NCBI RefSeq assembly: GCF_000820105.1
Contig: NZ_CDDB01000052.1
Coordinates: 211,024-275,023 of the forward strand
From: Aeromonas schubertii
GTDB taxonomy: Bacteria > Pseudomonadota > Gammaproteobacteria > Enterobacterales > Aeromonadaceae
Direction: 5' to 3'
DNA: 64,000 bases
The position numbers and the translations under genes were made by a program. Shown piece after piece: positions 1 to 8,138 of the stretch; the first letter of the stretch is position 1, and each line of letters opens with the position of its first letter. The notes below the pieces were generated by a model. That model made no database searches. It was given only the letters and a program-made list of their open reading frames with translations, and was not told the DNA's origin.

Positions 1-114
1 CCTAAATAAGACAATAAAATCCCGGTGCTTTCAATATGCGAGCCCATTTGTATTGTGTTTCTATCACCTCTATTGGTCTGCTCACACTTTGCCTCTGTTC
101 ATGAAGGAAAATGG

Positions 115-123
115 TGGTAATAT
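115..123 (+). promoter_or_regulatory. Candidate extended -10 promoter for the aryl polyene operon
   Basis: TGG-TAATAT forms an extended -10 element in an AT-rich stretch about 100 bases ahead of the first ape gene. No good -35 box is seen at the usual distance. The first 200 bases of the window show no other gene and are clearly poorer in GC than the operon that follows, so this is where a promoter would be expected. The call is by eye only. Confidence 0.3.
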
Positions 124-219
124 GCAGCTCCTATTTTGAATCCTTAACCGTGGCTGAACCGGCTTTCTGTGGAGCCGATCACAACTCCCCGCCACCTGTT
201 ATCGCATCAAGGTTGTTTT

Positions 220-927
220 GTGCACAGTAAGCCCACTTTTTCCATCGTTGAAAGCCGAGCTTTGGCGCCGGGCATGTCGACTCGGGAGGAGTGGCTTGCA
301 TGGGGTCAGGATGGCCGTTGGCCCCTTGCTGCTTCGGCTGCGACGCCTCACATTCCCATGATGGTGGCCCGGCGTATGAGCCTGGGGGGACGCCTGGCGG
401 TCGAGATCGCCCTTGAGCTGCTCGCCCGTCATCCGGTGGATGGCGCCGTATTTGCCAGCCGCCACGGTGAGCTGGAGCGCTCCCTGACCCTGCTCGGTGC
501 CCTGGCCGAGCGGCGCAGCCTATCGCCTACCGACTTCTCTCAATCGGTGCATAACACCGCAGCAGGATTGACCTCTATTCAGGGCAAATACCCCGTTCCC
601 ATGAGTTCGGTGGCCGCCGGTAGCGGCAGTTTTTCCGCAGCCTTGCAGGAGGCGATGGGCATGCTGGCCGACGGCATGGACCGGGTGCTGGTGATCAGCT
701 TCGAGGGCAAGATCCCCGCCTTCAGTCAGCCCTGGCTGGTCGATGAGGCGCCTCCCCATGCGGTGGGCCTGGTGTTGGCCAGGGGGGAGCAGTGGCAGGG
801 TGTCGCGACGACCTCTGGCGCAACCGGCTCGGGAGATGCCCTCGCCTGCTGGCGGGCACAACTGCTCGAGGCCCCCTGTTTTTCTACCTTTGACGGACGT
901 CGGGAGTGGCGATGGCAGCGAAACTGA
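220..927 (+). CDS. apeC: Ketosynthase-like chain length factor, ApeC
   Basis: A protein of 235 residues with a beta-ketoacyl synthase N-terminal-like fold (SIVESRALAPG near the start, SVHNTAAGLTSI and SVAAGSGSFS in the core). The position where active ketosynthases carry the catalytic Cys reads as small residues (VAAGSGS). This fits a non-catalytic chain length factor that pairs with the ApeO ketosynthase to set polyene length. A GTG start at 220 is preferred because AAGG lies 7 bases upstream and the reading then begins just before the conserved FSIVESRALAPG. An in-frame GTG at 169 would add 17 residues without a clear ribosome site. It is the first gene of the operon, overlapping apeD by 16 bases. 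The symbol follows the E. coli/Xenorhabdus ape order. Confidence 0.8.
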   Translation: MHSKPTFSIVESRALAPGMSTREEWLAWGQDGRWPLAASAATPHIPMMVARRMSLGGRLAVEIALELLARHPVDGAVFASRHGELERSLTLLGALAERRSLSPTDFSQSVHNTAAGLTSIQGKYPVPMSSVAAGSGSFSAALQEAMGMLADGMDRVLVISFEGKIPAFSQPWLVDEAPPHAVGLVLARGEQWQGVATTSGATGSGDALACWRAQLLEAPCFSTFDGRREWRWQRN

Positions 928-1700
928 ATCGGCTCTGGCGCCTGTTTGCCACCATGCTGGGGTTTGCCCTGTTTGGCCTGGGCTGCCTGCTGCTGACCCT
1001 GTTCTGGTTTCCTCTGGTATGGCTCTGTGTGCGGGGAGAGATGCAGCGCCGCCTGGCCCAGAGCTCCATCCGTCTGACCTTTCGTCTGTTTATCAATATT
1101 CTCAGGGGGCTGGGGGTCATGGACTACCGTTTTGACGGGCTTACTCCCGGCCTGAGCGGCGTGTTGGTGATCGCCAATCACCCCAGTCTGCTCGACTACG
1201 TCTTGCTGGCGGCCCATCTGCCCGAATGCGACTGCATCGTCAAAGAGGCGCTCTGGCATCATCCCTTTGTCGCCGCTATTGTGCGGGCAGCCGGTTACAT
1301 TCCCAACGTGGCGGCCGAGACCCTGTTGCCCCGGTGCAGCGAGCGTCTGCAACGGGGTGGCGTGTTGCTGATCTTCCCGGAGGGGACTCGCACCACGCCG
1401 GGCCAGCCGCTGCAACTGCAGCGGGGGGCGGCCCACCTCGCCGTGCGCTGCAATGCCAGGCTGCAACCGGTGCGCATTCACTGCTCGGCCCCCTTTCTGA
1501 CCAAGCAGCACCCCTGGTTTCGGGTACCCGAGCACAAGCCGCTCTTTACGATCGCATTCATGCCCCAGTGCCAGGCGCTGGAGCTGGTGTCACAAGAGGC
1601 GCCCCCTTCGCTGGCGGCGCGTCACCTGACCCACTATTTCAAACGGGTATTGAGCCCGACCCCACCCTTATGGACTCAAGATGCAAGACACCTTAACTGA
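912..1700 (+). CDS. apeD: PlsC-like acyltransferase, ApeD
   Basis: A 1-acyl-glycerol-3-phosphate acyltransferase-type enzyme of 262 residues. An N-terminal membrane segment (about residues 12-40, rich in Leu/Phe) precedes the LPLAT core with the catalytic H-x4-D motif NHPSLLD (His90, Asp95) and the FPEGTR glycerophosphate-binding block near residues 155-160. In aryl polyene clusters this family is thought to move the aryl polyenyl chain from carrier protein to a glycerol or sugar anchor; the exact acceptor is not known from sequence. The ATG at 912 is chosen over GTG 906 because GGGAG lies 5 bases upstream. The gene overlaps both neighbours, showing translational coupling. Confidence 0.85.
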   Translation: MAAKLNRLWRLFATMLGFALFGLGCLLLTLFWFPLVWLCVRGEMQRRLAQSSIRLTFRLFINILRGLGVMDYRFDGLTPGLSGVLVIANHPSLLDYVLLAAHLPECDCIVKEALWHHPFVAAIVRAAGYIPNVAAETLLPRCSERLQRGGVLLIFPEGTRTTPGQPLQLQRGAAHLAVRCNARLQPVRIHCSAPFLTKQHPWFRVPEHKPLFTIAFMPQCQALELVSQEAPPSLAARHLTHYFKRVLSPTPPLWTQDARHLN

Positions 1701-1941
1701 AGACATCAAACAACTGATCATCGACAGCCTCAACCTGGAGGGCATGACGCCGGACGATATCGATGCCGATGCCCCGCTCTTTAACGATGGTCTGGGGCTC
1801 GACTCCATCGATGCCCTGGAGCTGGGGCTGGCGATCAAGGGACGTTACGGCATCGTGCTCTCCGCCGATGACGAAAACACCCGTCGCCACTTTGCCAGCG
1901 TCACAGCACTGGCGGCCCTTGTCGCCGCACAGCGAGGATAA
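1681..1941 (+). CDS. apeE: Acyl carrier protein, ApeE
   Basis: An acidic protein of 86 residues with the phosphopantetheine attachment motif LGLDSIDALEL; Ser42 is the expected 4'-phosphopantetheine site. DSID, rather than the DSLD of fatty acid ACP, is typical of secondary-metabolite and aryl polyene carriers. It is one of two tandem ACPs that hold the aryl starter and growing polyene. Its ATG lies inside the end of apeD (20-base overlap), and 4 bases separate it from apeF. Confidence 0.88.
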   Translation: MQDTLTEDIKQLIIDSLNLEGMTPDDIDADAPLFNDGLGLDSIDALELGLAIKGRYGIVLSADDENTRRHFASVTALAALVAAQRG

Positions 1942-1945
1942 CCCC

Positions 1946-2191
1946 ATGACCAGAGACGATATCTTCAACGAGATCCGCAATGCCCTGGTCGAGCTGTTCG
2001 AGATCGATCCCGAGGCCGTGACCCTGGATGCCCAGCTCTACCAGCAACTCGAGCTCGACAGCATCGACGCCATCGATCTGGTGGTGCATCTGCAGAAGCT
2101 GACCGGCAAGAAGATCAAGCCGGAGGAGTTCAAGTCGGTGCGCACCGTCGCCGACGTGGTCGACGCGGTCGAGCGCTTGCTCGCAGAGTAA
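1946..2191 (+). CDS. apeF: Acyl carrier protein, ApeF
   Basis: A second ACP of 81 residues with LELDSIDAIDLVVHLQ; Ser39 is the pantetheinylation site. The start is the ATG at 1946, just after the apeE stop. A longer in-frame reading running back to 1763 lies inside apeE and is rejected. The stop TAA shares its last A with the apeG ATG. Two ACPs side by side are a hallmark of aryl polyene clusters. Known work on the family suggests they split roles between starter loading and elongation, but which does what here cannot be told from sequence. Confidence 0.88.
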   Translation: MTRDDIFNEIRNALVELFEIDPEAVTLDAQLYQQLELDSIDAIDLVVHLQKLTGKKIKPEEFKSVRTVADVVDAVERLLAE

Positions 2192-2754
2192 TGGGGCGAG
2201 CCAACCTGCTGGCGGGCGCCCTGCTGCTGCTCTATCCCCTGCTGGTCTACCTCAGTGTCGTCTCGGGGAGGGGAGAGTGGCTGCCGCTGCTGCTGTTGCC
2301 GCTGTTTGCCATTCGTCTCATCGCCGGCTCGGCGATGCCGCCGGCCTGGCAATGGGTCACGCGTTGGCTCGGGGCCATCGGTCTGCTGCTGGTGGGGCTG
2401 AACCTCTGGTTTCGCGAGCATGACTGGCTGCTCTACTACCCGCTGGCGGTCAATGCCACCCTGCTGGCCATGTTTGGCGCGAGTCTGCGCCAGCCCATGA
2501 CCCTGGTGGAGCGGCTGGCTCGGCTCTCCACGCCGGATTTGCCCGAGCAGGGGATTCGCTATACCCGCAAGGTCACGCAGGTGTGGTGCCTCTTCTTCAT
2601 CGCCAACGGCGCCCTCTCCGCCTGGACCATCTGGCAGGGGAACCTGGCGCTCTGGAGTCTCTACAACGGCCTTGTCAGCTATCTGCTGATGGGTGCCCTG
2701 ATGGGCGGCGAGTGGCTGATCCGGCAACGGGTAATGAGACGGGGTGACCCATGA
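2191..2754 (+). CDS. apeG: Small integral membrane protein, ApeG
   Basis: An inner membrane protein of 187 residues with about six hydrophobic stretches (for example LLAGALLLLYPLLVYL at the start and ALWSLYNGLVSYLLMGALMGG near the end). It belongs to the COG4648-type membrane proteins that sit between the ACPs and the AMP-ligase in aryl polyene clusters. No catalytic motif is visible and its role is unknown; it may scaffold the synthase at the membrane. The start shares one base with the apeF stop, and the end overlaps apeH by 4 bases. Confidence 0.75.
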   Translation: MGRANLLAGALLLLYPLLVYLSVVSGRGEWLPLLLLPLFAIRLIAGSAMPPAWQWVTRWLGAIGLLLVGLNLWFREHDWLLYYPLAVNATLLAMFGASLRQPMTLVERLARLSTPDLPEQGIRYTRKVTQVWCLFFIANGALSAWTIWQGNLALWSLYNGLVSYLLMGALMGGEWLIRQRVMRRGDP

Positions 2755-4127
2755 CCCTGCTGGATGAACTGCTGCAGGCCGATGGGGAGCGCATCGTCGC
2801 ATTCGGTGCCCAGGGTGACGTCACCCTGGAGACCCTGCGCCGCACGGCCCTGACGTTGGCCGGTCAGCTGCAGGTTGGCACCACGACCCGCTGGGCGCTC
2901 TGCATGAGCGACAGCTATCACTTCACCGTGGCCCTGTTGGCCTGCGCCCTGGCCGATCACCAAGTGGTGCTGCCAGGCCACCTGCGCGTGGCCGCCCTGC
3001 AGGAGCTGCTCGAGCAAGAGGCCTTCGAGGGGGTGATCTGCAATGAGGCGCTCTCGCTGCCCTGTCCCGTCTTGTGGGTGGATAGTGTTGCTGGCGACGA
3101 CGCACAGCCCATGAGCTGCCACGCCCCCTCCCTGGCCCCGACCCTCACCCTCTTCACCTCGGGCTCCAGCGGCCAACCCAAGGCCATCCCCAAGCCCTGG
3201 TCTCTGATCGAGGCGGAGGTGCGGGTGCAGGGGGCCCTGTGGGGCGCTGCCCTTATGGGCGCCCGTCTCTTTGCCAGCGTCAGCCACCAACATATCTACG
3301 GCCTGCTGTTTCGCATCCTGCTGCCGCTGAGCCTTGGCGTGCCGTTTGCCCGTCGCCAGACCGACTACCCGGAGCAGCTGCCTGGCCAGTGCCTGAGCTG
3401 GGTTCTGATCAGCTCGCCGGCGTTTCTCTCGCGCCTCGGCGAGGCTCTGAATGCCCCCGGCTGCCGGTGGGTGGTCTCCTCCGGTGGACCTCTCGCGTAT
3501 GAGGATGCGCGCCAGTGCGCCGCCCGGCTCGGTCCCTTGCCGGTGGAGATCTACGGCAGCAGCGAGACCGGCGGCATCGGCTGGCGCCAGAGTCGCGGCC
3601 CTGATTGCTTCTGGACCCCCTTCCCCGGGGTCGAGGTTGGCTGTGACGAGCGGCAAGCCCTGCTGCTGAGCTCCCCCTTTATGGATGAGCCCGCCCCCTG
3701 GCGCGGGAGCGATCGCATCGTCCTGTGTGGCGAGCCGGGGCAGTTTCGCCTGCTGGGCCGCCTGGATCGCATCATCAAGGTCGAGGAGAAACGCATCTCT
3801 CTCGACGAGGTGGAGCAACGTCTCCTGGCCCTCGATGAGGTGTCTGATGCCGCCGTCCTGCCCCTCGAGCAGGGGGGGCGCCAGATCCTGGGGGCTGCCC
3901 TGGTGTTGACCCCGGAGGGGAGGGCGAACCTTGCCCGCCTCGGTCACGGTGCCTTCTTGCTGGCCCTGCGCCAACGGCTGCGCCCCTGGCTCGAGCCGGT
4001 GGCGTTGCCGCGCAGTCTCAGACTCTTTGAGGCTTTGCCTCTCACCGGCGCCGGCAAGTGCGATGGCGCCGCGCTGCGCCGCGCCTTCACCCTGCCGGCC
4101 CCCGAACAACCCGGAGAACACTCCTGA
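2751..4127 (+). CDS. apeH: AMP-dependent acyl-ACP ligase, ApeH
   Basis: An ANL-superfamily adenylating enzyme of 458 residues. The phosphate-binding loop reads TSGSSGQPK (residues 136-144), the adenine-binding region YGSSETGGIG follows, and a C-terminal hinge region carries GRLDRIIKVEEKRISL. It is shorter than typical acyl-CoA synthetases (about 540), as usual for aryl polyene ligases. The likely role is activation of an aromatic acid starter (4-hydroxybenzoate or coumarate type) and loading onto ApeE/ApeF. The neighbouring ammonia lyase argues for a cinnamate- or coumarate-type substrate here, which is an inference. Confidence 0.87.
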   Translation: MTLLDELLQADGERIVAFGAQGDVTLETLRRTALTLAGQLQVGTTTRWALCMSDSYHFTVALLACALADHQVVLPGHLRVAALQELLEQEAFEGVICNEALSLPCPVLWVDSVAGDDAQPMSCHAPSLAPTLTLFTSGSSGQPKAIPKPWSLIEAEVRVQGALWGAALMGARLFASVSHQHIYGLLFRILLPLSLGVPFARRQTDYPEQLPGQCLSWVLISSPAFLSRLGEALNAPGCRWVVSSGGPLAYEDARQCAARLGPLPVEIYGSSETGGIGWRQSRGPDCFWTPFPGVEVGCDERQALLLSSPFMDEPAPWRGSDRIVLCGEPGQFRLLGRLDRIIKVEEKRISLDEVEQRLLALDEVSDAAVLPLEQGGRQILGAALVLTPEGRANLARLGHGAFLLALRQRLRPWLEPVALPRSLRLFEALPLTGAGKCDGAALRRAFTLPAPEQPGEHS

Positions 4128-4492
4128 TGGATATTTCACTGCTTCCCACGCAGCTGGCGCGTCAGGTCACCTCCGACGGCGTGCAGCTGCTGCTGCGCCT
4201 TGACGCCGGCCTGCCCTGGTTTAGTGGCCACTTCCCCGGTGCCCCCCTGTTGCCCGGGGTCGCCCAGCTGCACCTGGCCATTCACTTCGCCCGCGAGGAA
4301 AAGCTGCTTGATGGGCAATTTCAGGGGATGGATCAGCTCAAGTTTCAGCGTCCCCTGCGCCCGGATGAGCAGTGCTGGCTGAGGTTGCAAAGACAAGAGG
4401 ACGGCCAGCTGCGTTTTGAGTACCGGGTCGGCTGCGCCGAGGCCCAGGCAGAGCTGCCCCTGGCGAGCAGTGGACGGGTCAAGGTATCGTGA
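4127..4492 (+). CDS. apeI: Hotdog-fold dehydratase, ApeI
   Basis: A FabA/FabZ-like hotdog protein of 121 residues. The motif SGHFPGAPLLPGVAQLHL matches the catalytic His loop of 3-hydroxyacyl-ACP dehydratases (His35). In aryl polyene synthesis ApeI is paired with ApeP as a dehydratase removing water from the 3-hydroxyacyl chain to give the conjugated double bonds. The ATG at 4127 overlaps the apeH TGA. A longer in-frame reading from 4058 would lie within apeH and is rejected. The last 4 bases overlap apeJ. Confidence 0.83.
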   Translation: MDISLLPTQLARQVTSDGVQLLLRLDAGLPWFSGHFPGAPLLPGVAQLHLAIHFAREEKLLDGQFQGMDQLKFQRPLRPDEQCWLRLQRQEDGQLRFEYRVGCAEAQAELPLASSGRVKVS

Positions 4493-6165
4493 CGCCCTGC
4501 CTGATTATCCCCTGCTACAACCATGCCGCGCCCCTTGCCGGCGTGCTGATTGAGCTCGCCCCCCTCGGCCTGCCCTGCCTGCTGGTGGACGATGGCAGCG
4601 AACCGGTTGCCGCCGCCCGGCTGGACCAGCTGGCGGCCGAGCATGCCACCTGGGTCACCCTGCTGCGCCATGAGCGTAACCGGGGCAAGGGCGGGGCGGT
4701 CAAAACGGCCCTGCAGGCAGCCAGGGAGCGGGGTTTTAGTCACGCCCTGCAGGTCGATGCGGATGGCCAGCACGATCTTGCCCGCCTGCCGGATCTGCTG
4801 GCCGAGGCACAGCGTTACCCCGAGGCGCTCATCTCCGGCGCCCCCCAGTACGATGAGTCGGTGCCCAAGGGGCGACTCTATGGCCGCTACCTGACCCATG
4901 TCTGGGTCTGGATAGAGACCCTCTCGTTCGAGATAAGAGACAGCATGTGTGGCCTGCGGGTCTATCCGGTGGCGACGAGCTGCGATCTGCTCGAGCAGTG
5001 CGCCCTCGGGGAGCGGATGGATTTTGATATCGAGGTGATGGTGCGCCTGCACTGGCGCGGGGTACCGGTGCGCTTTATCCCGGTGAGGGTGCACTATCCC
5101 GAGGATGGCCTCTCCCACTTCAACCCGCTGCACGACAACCTGCGCATCTCCTGGATGCACACCCGGCTGGTATTGACCCTGCTGCGCGATGGCGCCGTCC
5201 ACCTGCTGCGCGGGCCCAGGCGGCTGCTGGACCGGGGGAGGGCACACTGGTCGCGTACCCCCGAGCGTGGCACCCTGCTCGGCATCCGCACCCTGCTGTG
5301 GAGCTACCAACTGCTCGGACGCCCCGGCTTTCGGGTGATCTCGCTGCCGGTCATCGCCTACTTCTGGCTGACCGGTCGCCGCCAGCGCGAGGCCTCCCGC
5401 GACTATCTGGCCCGCCTCTCCGCCCGCGCCCATGCGCTTGGCCATCCCCTGCCCGAGCGGGTGGGGAGCCTGCGCCACTTCCTGCGCTTTGGCGAGGCGG
5501 CCCTCGACAAGCTGGCCGCTTGGCGCGGCGACATCCGCCTCGACGATATCGAGCTGGTCAACCGCGAGCACTACGAGGCCGCCCGAGGTCAGGGGGCGCT
5601 TATCATCGGTTCGCACCTGGGCAACCTGGAGCTGTGCCGCGCCCTCGGTAGCCAGGAGCAGGGAGTGCGCATCACGGCCCTGGTCTTCACCCGCCACGCC
5701 GCCCGCTTCAACGCCCTGATGCAAGAGGTAAACCCCGATGCGGGCCTCAACCTGGTACAGGTGCAGGCGCTCGGGCCCGATACCGCCATCATGCTCAAAT
5801 CCCGCATCGAGGCGGGGGAGTGGGTGGTGATCGTGGGGGATCGCACCTCGGTGACCAAAGAAAAACGGGTGGTCTGGGCCGAGTTTCTCGGGGAGAGGGC
5901 GCCCTTTCCTCTGGGCCCCTTTGCCCTGTCGGCGGTGCTCGGCTGCCCCACCTATCTGATGTTCGGGTTGCGCGAGAAGGGGCGTTTTCGGGTCCATTTC
6001 GAGCCCTTTGCCGATGGCCTGCCCCTGCCCCGTGCCGAGCGCCAGCAGCGCCTCGAGGCCAGGGTGCAACACTACGCCGACCGGCTGGAATACCACTGCC
6101 TGCGGGCGCCGCTGGAGTGGTTCAACTTCTTTGACTTTTGGCATCTGACCGATGAGCAGGATTGA
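4489..6165 (+). CDS. apeJ: Glycosyltransferase-acyltransferase fusion, ApeJ
   Basis: A two-domain enzyme of 558 residues. Residues 1 to about 240 form a family 2 glycosyltransferase (LIIPCYNHAAPL, LLVDDGSEP, QVDADGQHD). Residues from about 290 are an LpxL/HtrB-type lysophospholipid acyltransferase (GSHLGNLELC with His376, VGDRTSV, FPLGPFALS). Such a fusion is standard in aryl polyene clusters and is thought to attach a sugar and an acyl or polyenyl chain to the lipid anchor. Start is a GTG with a GTGA overlap to apeI. The end overlaps the ammonia lyase gene by 14 bases. Confidence 0.87.
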   Translation: MTPCLIIPCYNHAAPLAGVLIELAPLGLPCLLVDDGSEPVAAARLDQLAAEHATWVTLLRHERNRGKGGAVKTALQAARERGFSHALQVDADGQHDLARLPDLLAEAQRYPEALISGAPQYDESVPKGRLYGRYLTHVWVWIETLSFEIRDSMCGLRVYPVATSCDLLEQCALGERMDFDIEVMVRLHWRGVPVRFIPVRVHYPEDGLSHFNPLHDNLRISWMHTRLVLTLLRDGAVHLLRGPRRLLDRGRAHWSRTPERGTLLGIRTLLWSYQLLGRPGFRVISLPVIAYFWLTGRRQREASRDYLARLSARAHALGHPLPERVGSLRHFLRFGEAALDKLAAWRGDIRLDDIELVNREHYEAARGQGALIIGSHLGNLELCRALGSQEQGVRITALVFTRHAARFNALMQEVNPDAGLNLVQVQALGPDTAIMLKSRIEAGEWVVIVGDRTSVTKEKRVVWAEFLGERAPFPLGPFALSAVLGCPTYLMFGLREKGRFRVHFEPFADGLPLPRAERQQRLEARVQHYADRLEYHCLRAPLEWFNFFDFWHLTDEQD

Positions 6166-7723
6166 GCAAGGTATGCACGAGATCGTATTCGGGGTCCGTC
6201 CCCTCACCATTGAAGAGGTGGTCGCCCTGGCCGAGCGCCGCGCCACCCCGACGCTCAACCCCGAGCCCGCCTTTCGTGCCCGTATCCAACGCGGGGCCGA
6301 CTATCTGGACCGGCTGCTGGCCGACGAGGGGGTCATCTACGGGGTCACCACCGGCTACGGTGACTCGGTCACCCGCGCCGTGCCTCTGGGTCTGGTCGAT
6401 GCCCTGCCTTTGCACCTGACCCGTTTCCACGGCTGTGGCCTGGGCGAGAATCTCAGCCCGGCCGCCACCCGCGCCGTGCTGGCCACCCGCCTCAACTCCC
6501 TGGCGCAGGGGGTCTCCGGGGTCAGCGTTACCCTGCTCGAGCGCCTCACCTGGCTGCTGGAGCAAGATCTTCTGCCGCGCATTCCCGAGGAGGGCTCGGT
6601 CGGTGCCAGCGGCGATCTGACCCCCCTCTCCTATGTGGCGGCGGCCTTGGTGGGAGAGCGCGATCTCTATCGGGACGGCCAGCTGATGGGGGCGGCGGAT
6701 CTCTATCGGGAGCTCGGCATGAGCCCCCTCAAGCTGCGCCCGAAAGAGGGACTGGCGCTGATGAACGGCACCTCCGTGATGACGGCGCTCGCCTGCCTCG
6801 CCTTCGCCCGCTGCGACTACCTGATGCGCCTGTGTACCCGCATCACGGCGCTGGTGAGCGTGGCCATGGAGGGCAACGCCTTCCACTTCGACGAGCGCCT
6901 GTTTGCCGCCAAGCCCCACCCGGGCCAGCAGCAGATCGCCGCCTGGCTGCGCGCGGATCTGCAAAGCGGCGAGCTGCCCCACCACAGCAACCGGCTGCAG
7001 GACAGATACTCCCTGCGCTGCGCCCCCCACGTCATCGGCGTGGTGGCCGACAGCCTGCCCTGGTGGCGCCAGCTCATCGAAAACGAGCTCAACAGCGCCA
7101 ACGACAACCCCCTCATCGACGGTGACGGGGAGCATGTGATGCACGGCGGTCACTTCTACGGCGGCCACATCGCCATGGCCATGGACAGCATGAAGGTGGC
7201 GGTGGCCAACCTGGCCGATCTGCTCGACCGCCAGCTGGCCCAGCTGGTGGACACCAAGTTCAATCAGGGGCTGCCGAGCAACCTCTCGGGTGCCAGTGAA
7301 TCGCTGCGCTTCATCAACCACGGCTTCAAGGCGGTGCAGATCGGCGCCTCCGCCTGGACCGCCGAGGCCCTCAAGCACACCATGCCCGCCAGCGTCTTCT
7401 CCCGCTCCACCGAGTGCCACAATCAGGACAAGGTGAGCATGGGCACCATCGCGGCCCGCGACGCCCTGCGGGTGCTGACCCTGACCGAGCAGGTGGCGAG
7501 TGCCAGCCTGCTGGCTGCGGTGCAGGGGGTGGAGCTGCGTCTCGCCCTGCAGGGCAAGGGGCCAGGCGCCCTTAGCCCGGCGCTGGCTCACACGGTGGAG
7601 GCGGTGCGCCGGGATCACCCCTTCCTGACCGAAGATCGCCCGCTGGAGGCCGAGCTGCGCGCCCTGATGGGGCGCCTGCAGGCCCGTCACTACCCGCTCT
7701 ATGACGAGGTGCCCCATGGCTGA
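6152..7723 (+). CDS. MIO-dependent aromatic amino acid ammonia lyase (HAL/TAL/PAL family)
   Basis: An enzyme of 523 residues that removes ammonia from an aromatic amino acid. The MIO cofactor is built from Ala152-Ser153-Gly154 within GSVGASGDLTPLSY, and the catalytic Tyr loop is YGVTTGYGD (Tyr63). Later family motifs include MNGTSVMTALA and NPLIDGDGEHVMHGG. The substrate-selectivity pair, aligned by eye, is Phe92-His93, neither the Ser-His of histidine lyases nor the His-Leu of tyrosine lyases. Its place inside the aryl polyene operon indicates production of a cinnamate or coumarate-like starter rather than histidine catabolism; no hutU, hutI or hutG is nearby. ATG 6152 overlaps apeJ. ATG 6173 is a possible alternative start. 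Confidence 0.85.
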   Translation: MSRIEQGMHEIVFGVRPLTIEEVVALAERRATPTLNPEPAFRARIQRGADYLDRLLADEGVIYGVTTGYGDSVTRAVPLGLVDALPLHLTRFHGCGLGENLSPAATRAVLATRLNSLAQGVSGVSVTLLERLTWLLEQDLLPRIPEEGSVGASGDLTPLSYVAAALVGERDLYRDGQLMGAADLYRELGMSPLKLRPKEGLALMNGTSVMTALACLAFARCDYLMRLCTRITALVSVAMEGNAFHFDERLFAAKPHPGQQQIAAWLRADLQSGELPHHSNRLQDRYSLRCAPHVIGVVADSLPWWRQLIENELNSANDNPLIDGDGEHVMHGGHFYGGHIAMAMDSMKVAVANLADLLDRQLAQLVDTKFNQGLPSNLSGASESLRFINHGFKAVQIGASAWTAEALKHTMPASVFSRSTECHNQDKVSMGTIAARDALRVLTLTEQVASASLLAAVQGVELRLALQGKGPGALSPALAHTVEAVRRDHPFLTEDRPLEAELRALMGRLQARHYPLYDEVPHG

Positions 7724-8138
7724 GCCCTGGCAACTGAGCGCCGAAGTCGACGTCACAGTCCCGTTTCACGACGTGGACATGATGGCCGTCGCCTGGCACG
7801 GCCACTACCTGCGCTACATCGAGCTGGCCCGCTGCGCCCTGCTCGATCGCATCGACTACAACTACCCGCAGATGGAGGCCTCCGGCTACCTCTGGCCGGT
7901 CATCGACGTGCGCATGAAGTACGTGGCACCCCTGCGTTTTGGCCAGACGGTGCGGGTGCGTGCCACCCTGGCGGAGTACCAGAACCGCCTCAAGATTGAC
8001 TACCTGCTCTACGATCCCGCGACCCATCAACGCACCAGCAAGGGCTACACGGTGCAGGTGGCGGTCAGCAAGGAGAGCGGCGAGATGTGCCTCGCCTCGC
8101 CCCGGGTGCTGCTCGACAGGCTGGGGGTGACAGAGTGA
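7716..8138 (+). CDS. apeK: 4HBT-family thioesterase, ApeK
   Basis: A hotdog thioesterase of 140 residues with the YbgC/4-hydroxybenzoyl-CoA thioesterase signature VPFHDVDMMAVAWHGHYLRYIELAR (catalytic Asp region at residues 19-21). It would hydrolyse aryl polyenyl or stalled acyl thioesters. The ATG at 7716 has GAGG upstream and overlaps the lyase stop by 8 bases; an earlier ATG at 7701 is less likely. Another YbgC-type thioesterase lies at 57634 in the tol operon, so two members of the family occur in the window. Confidence 0.83.
   Translation: MAEPWQLSAEVDVTVPFHDVDMMAVAWHGHYLRYIELARCALLDRIDYNYPQMEASGYLWPVIDVRMKYVAPLRFGQTVRVRATLAEYQNRLKIDYLLYDPATHQRTSKGYTVQVAVSKESGEMCLASPRVLLDRLGVTE

Noticed and set aside
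6152-7723. Histidine utilisation gene hutH
   Set aside because: The family is right, but no hutU, hutI, hutG or hutC is near, the gene overlaps aryl polyene genes on both sides, and the selectivity pair is not Ser-His.
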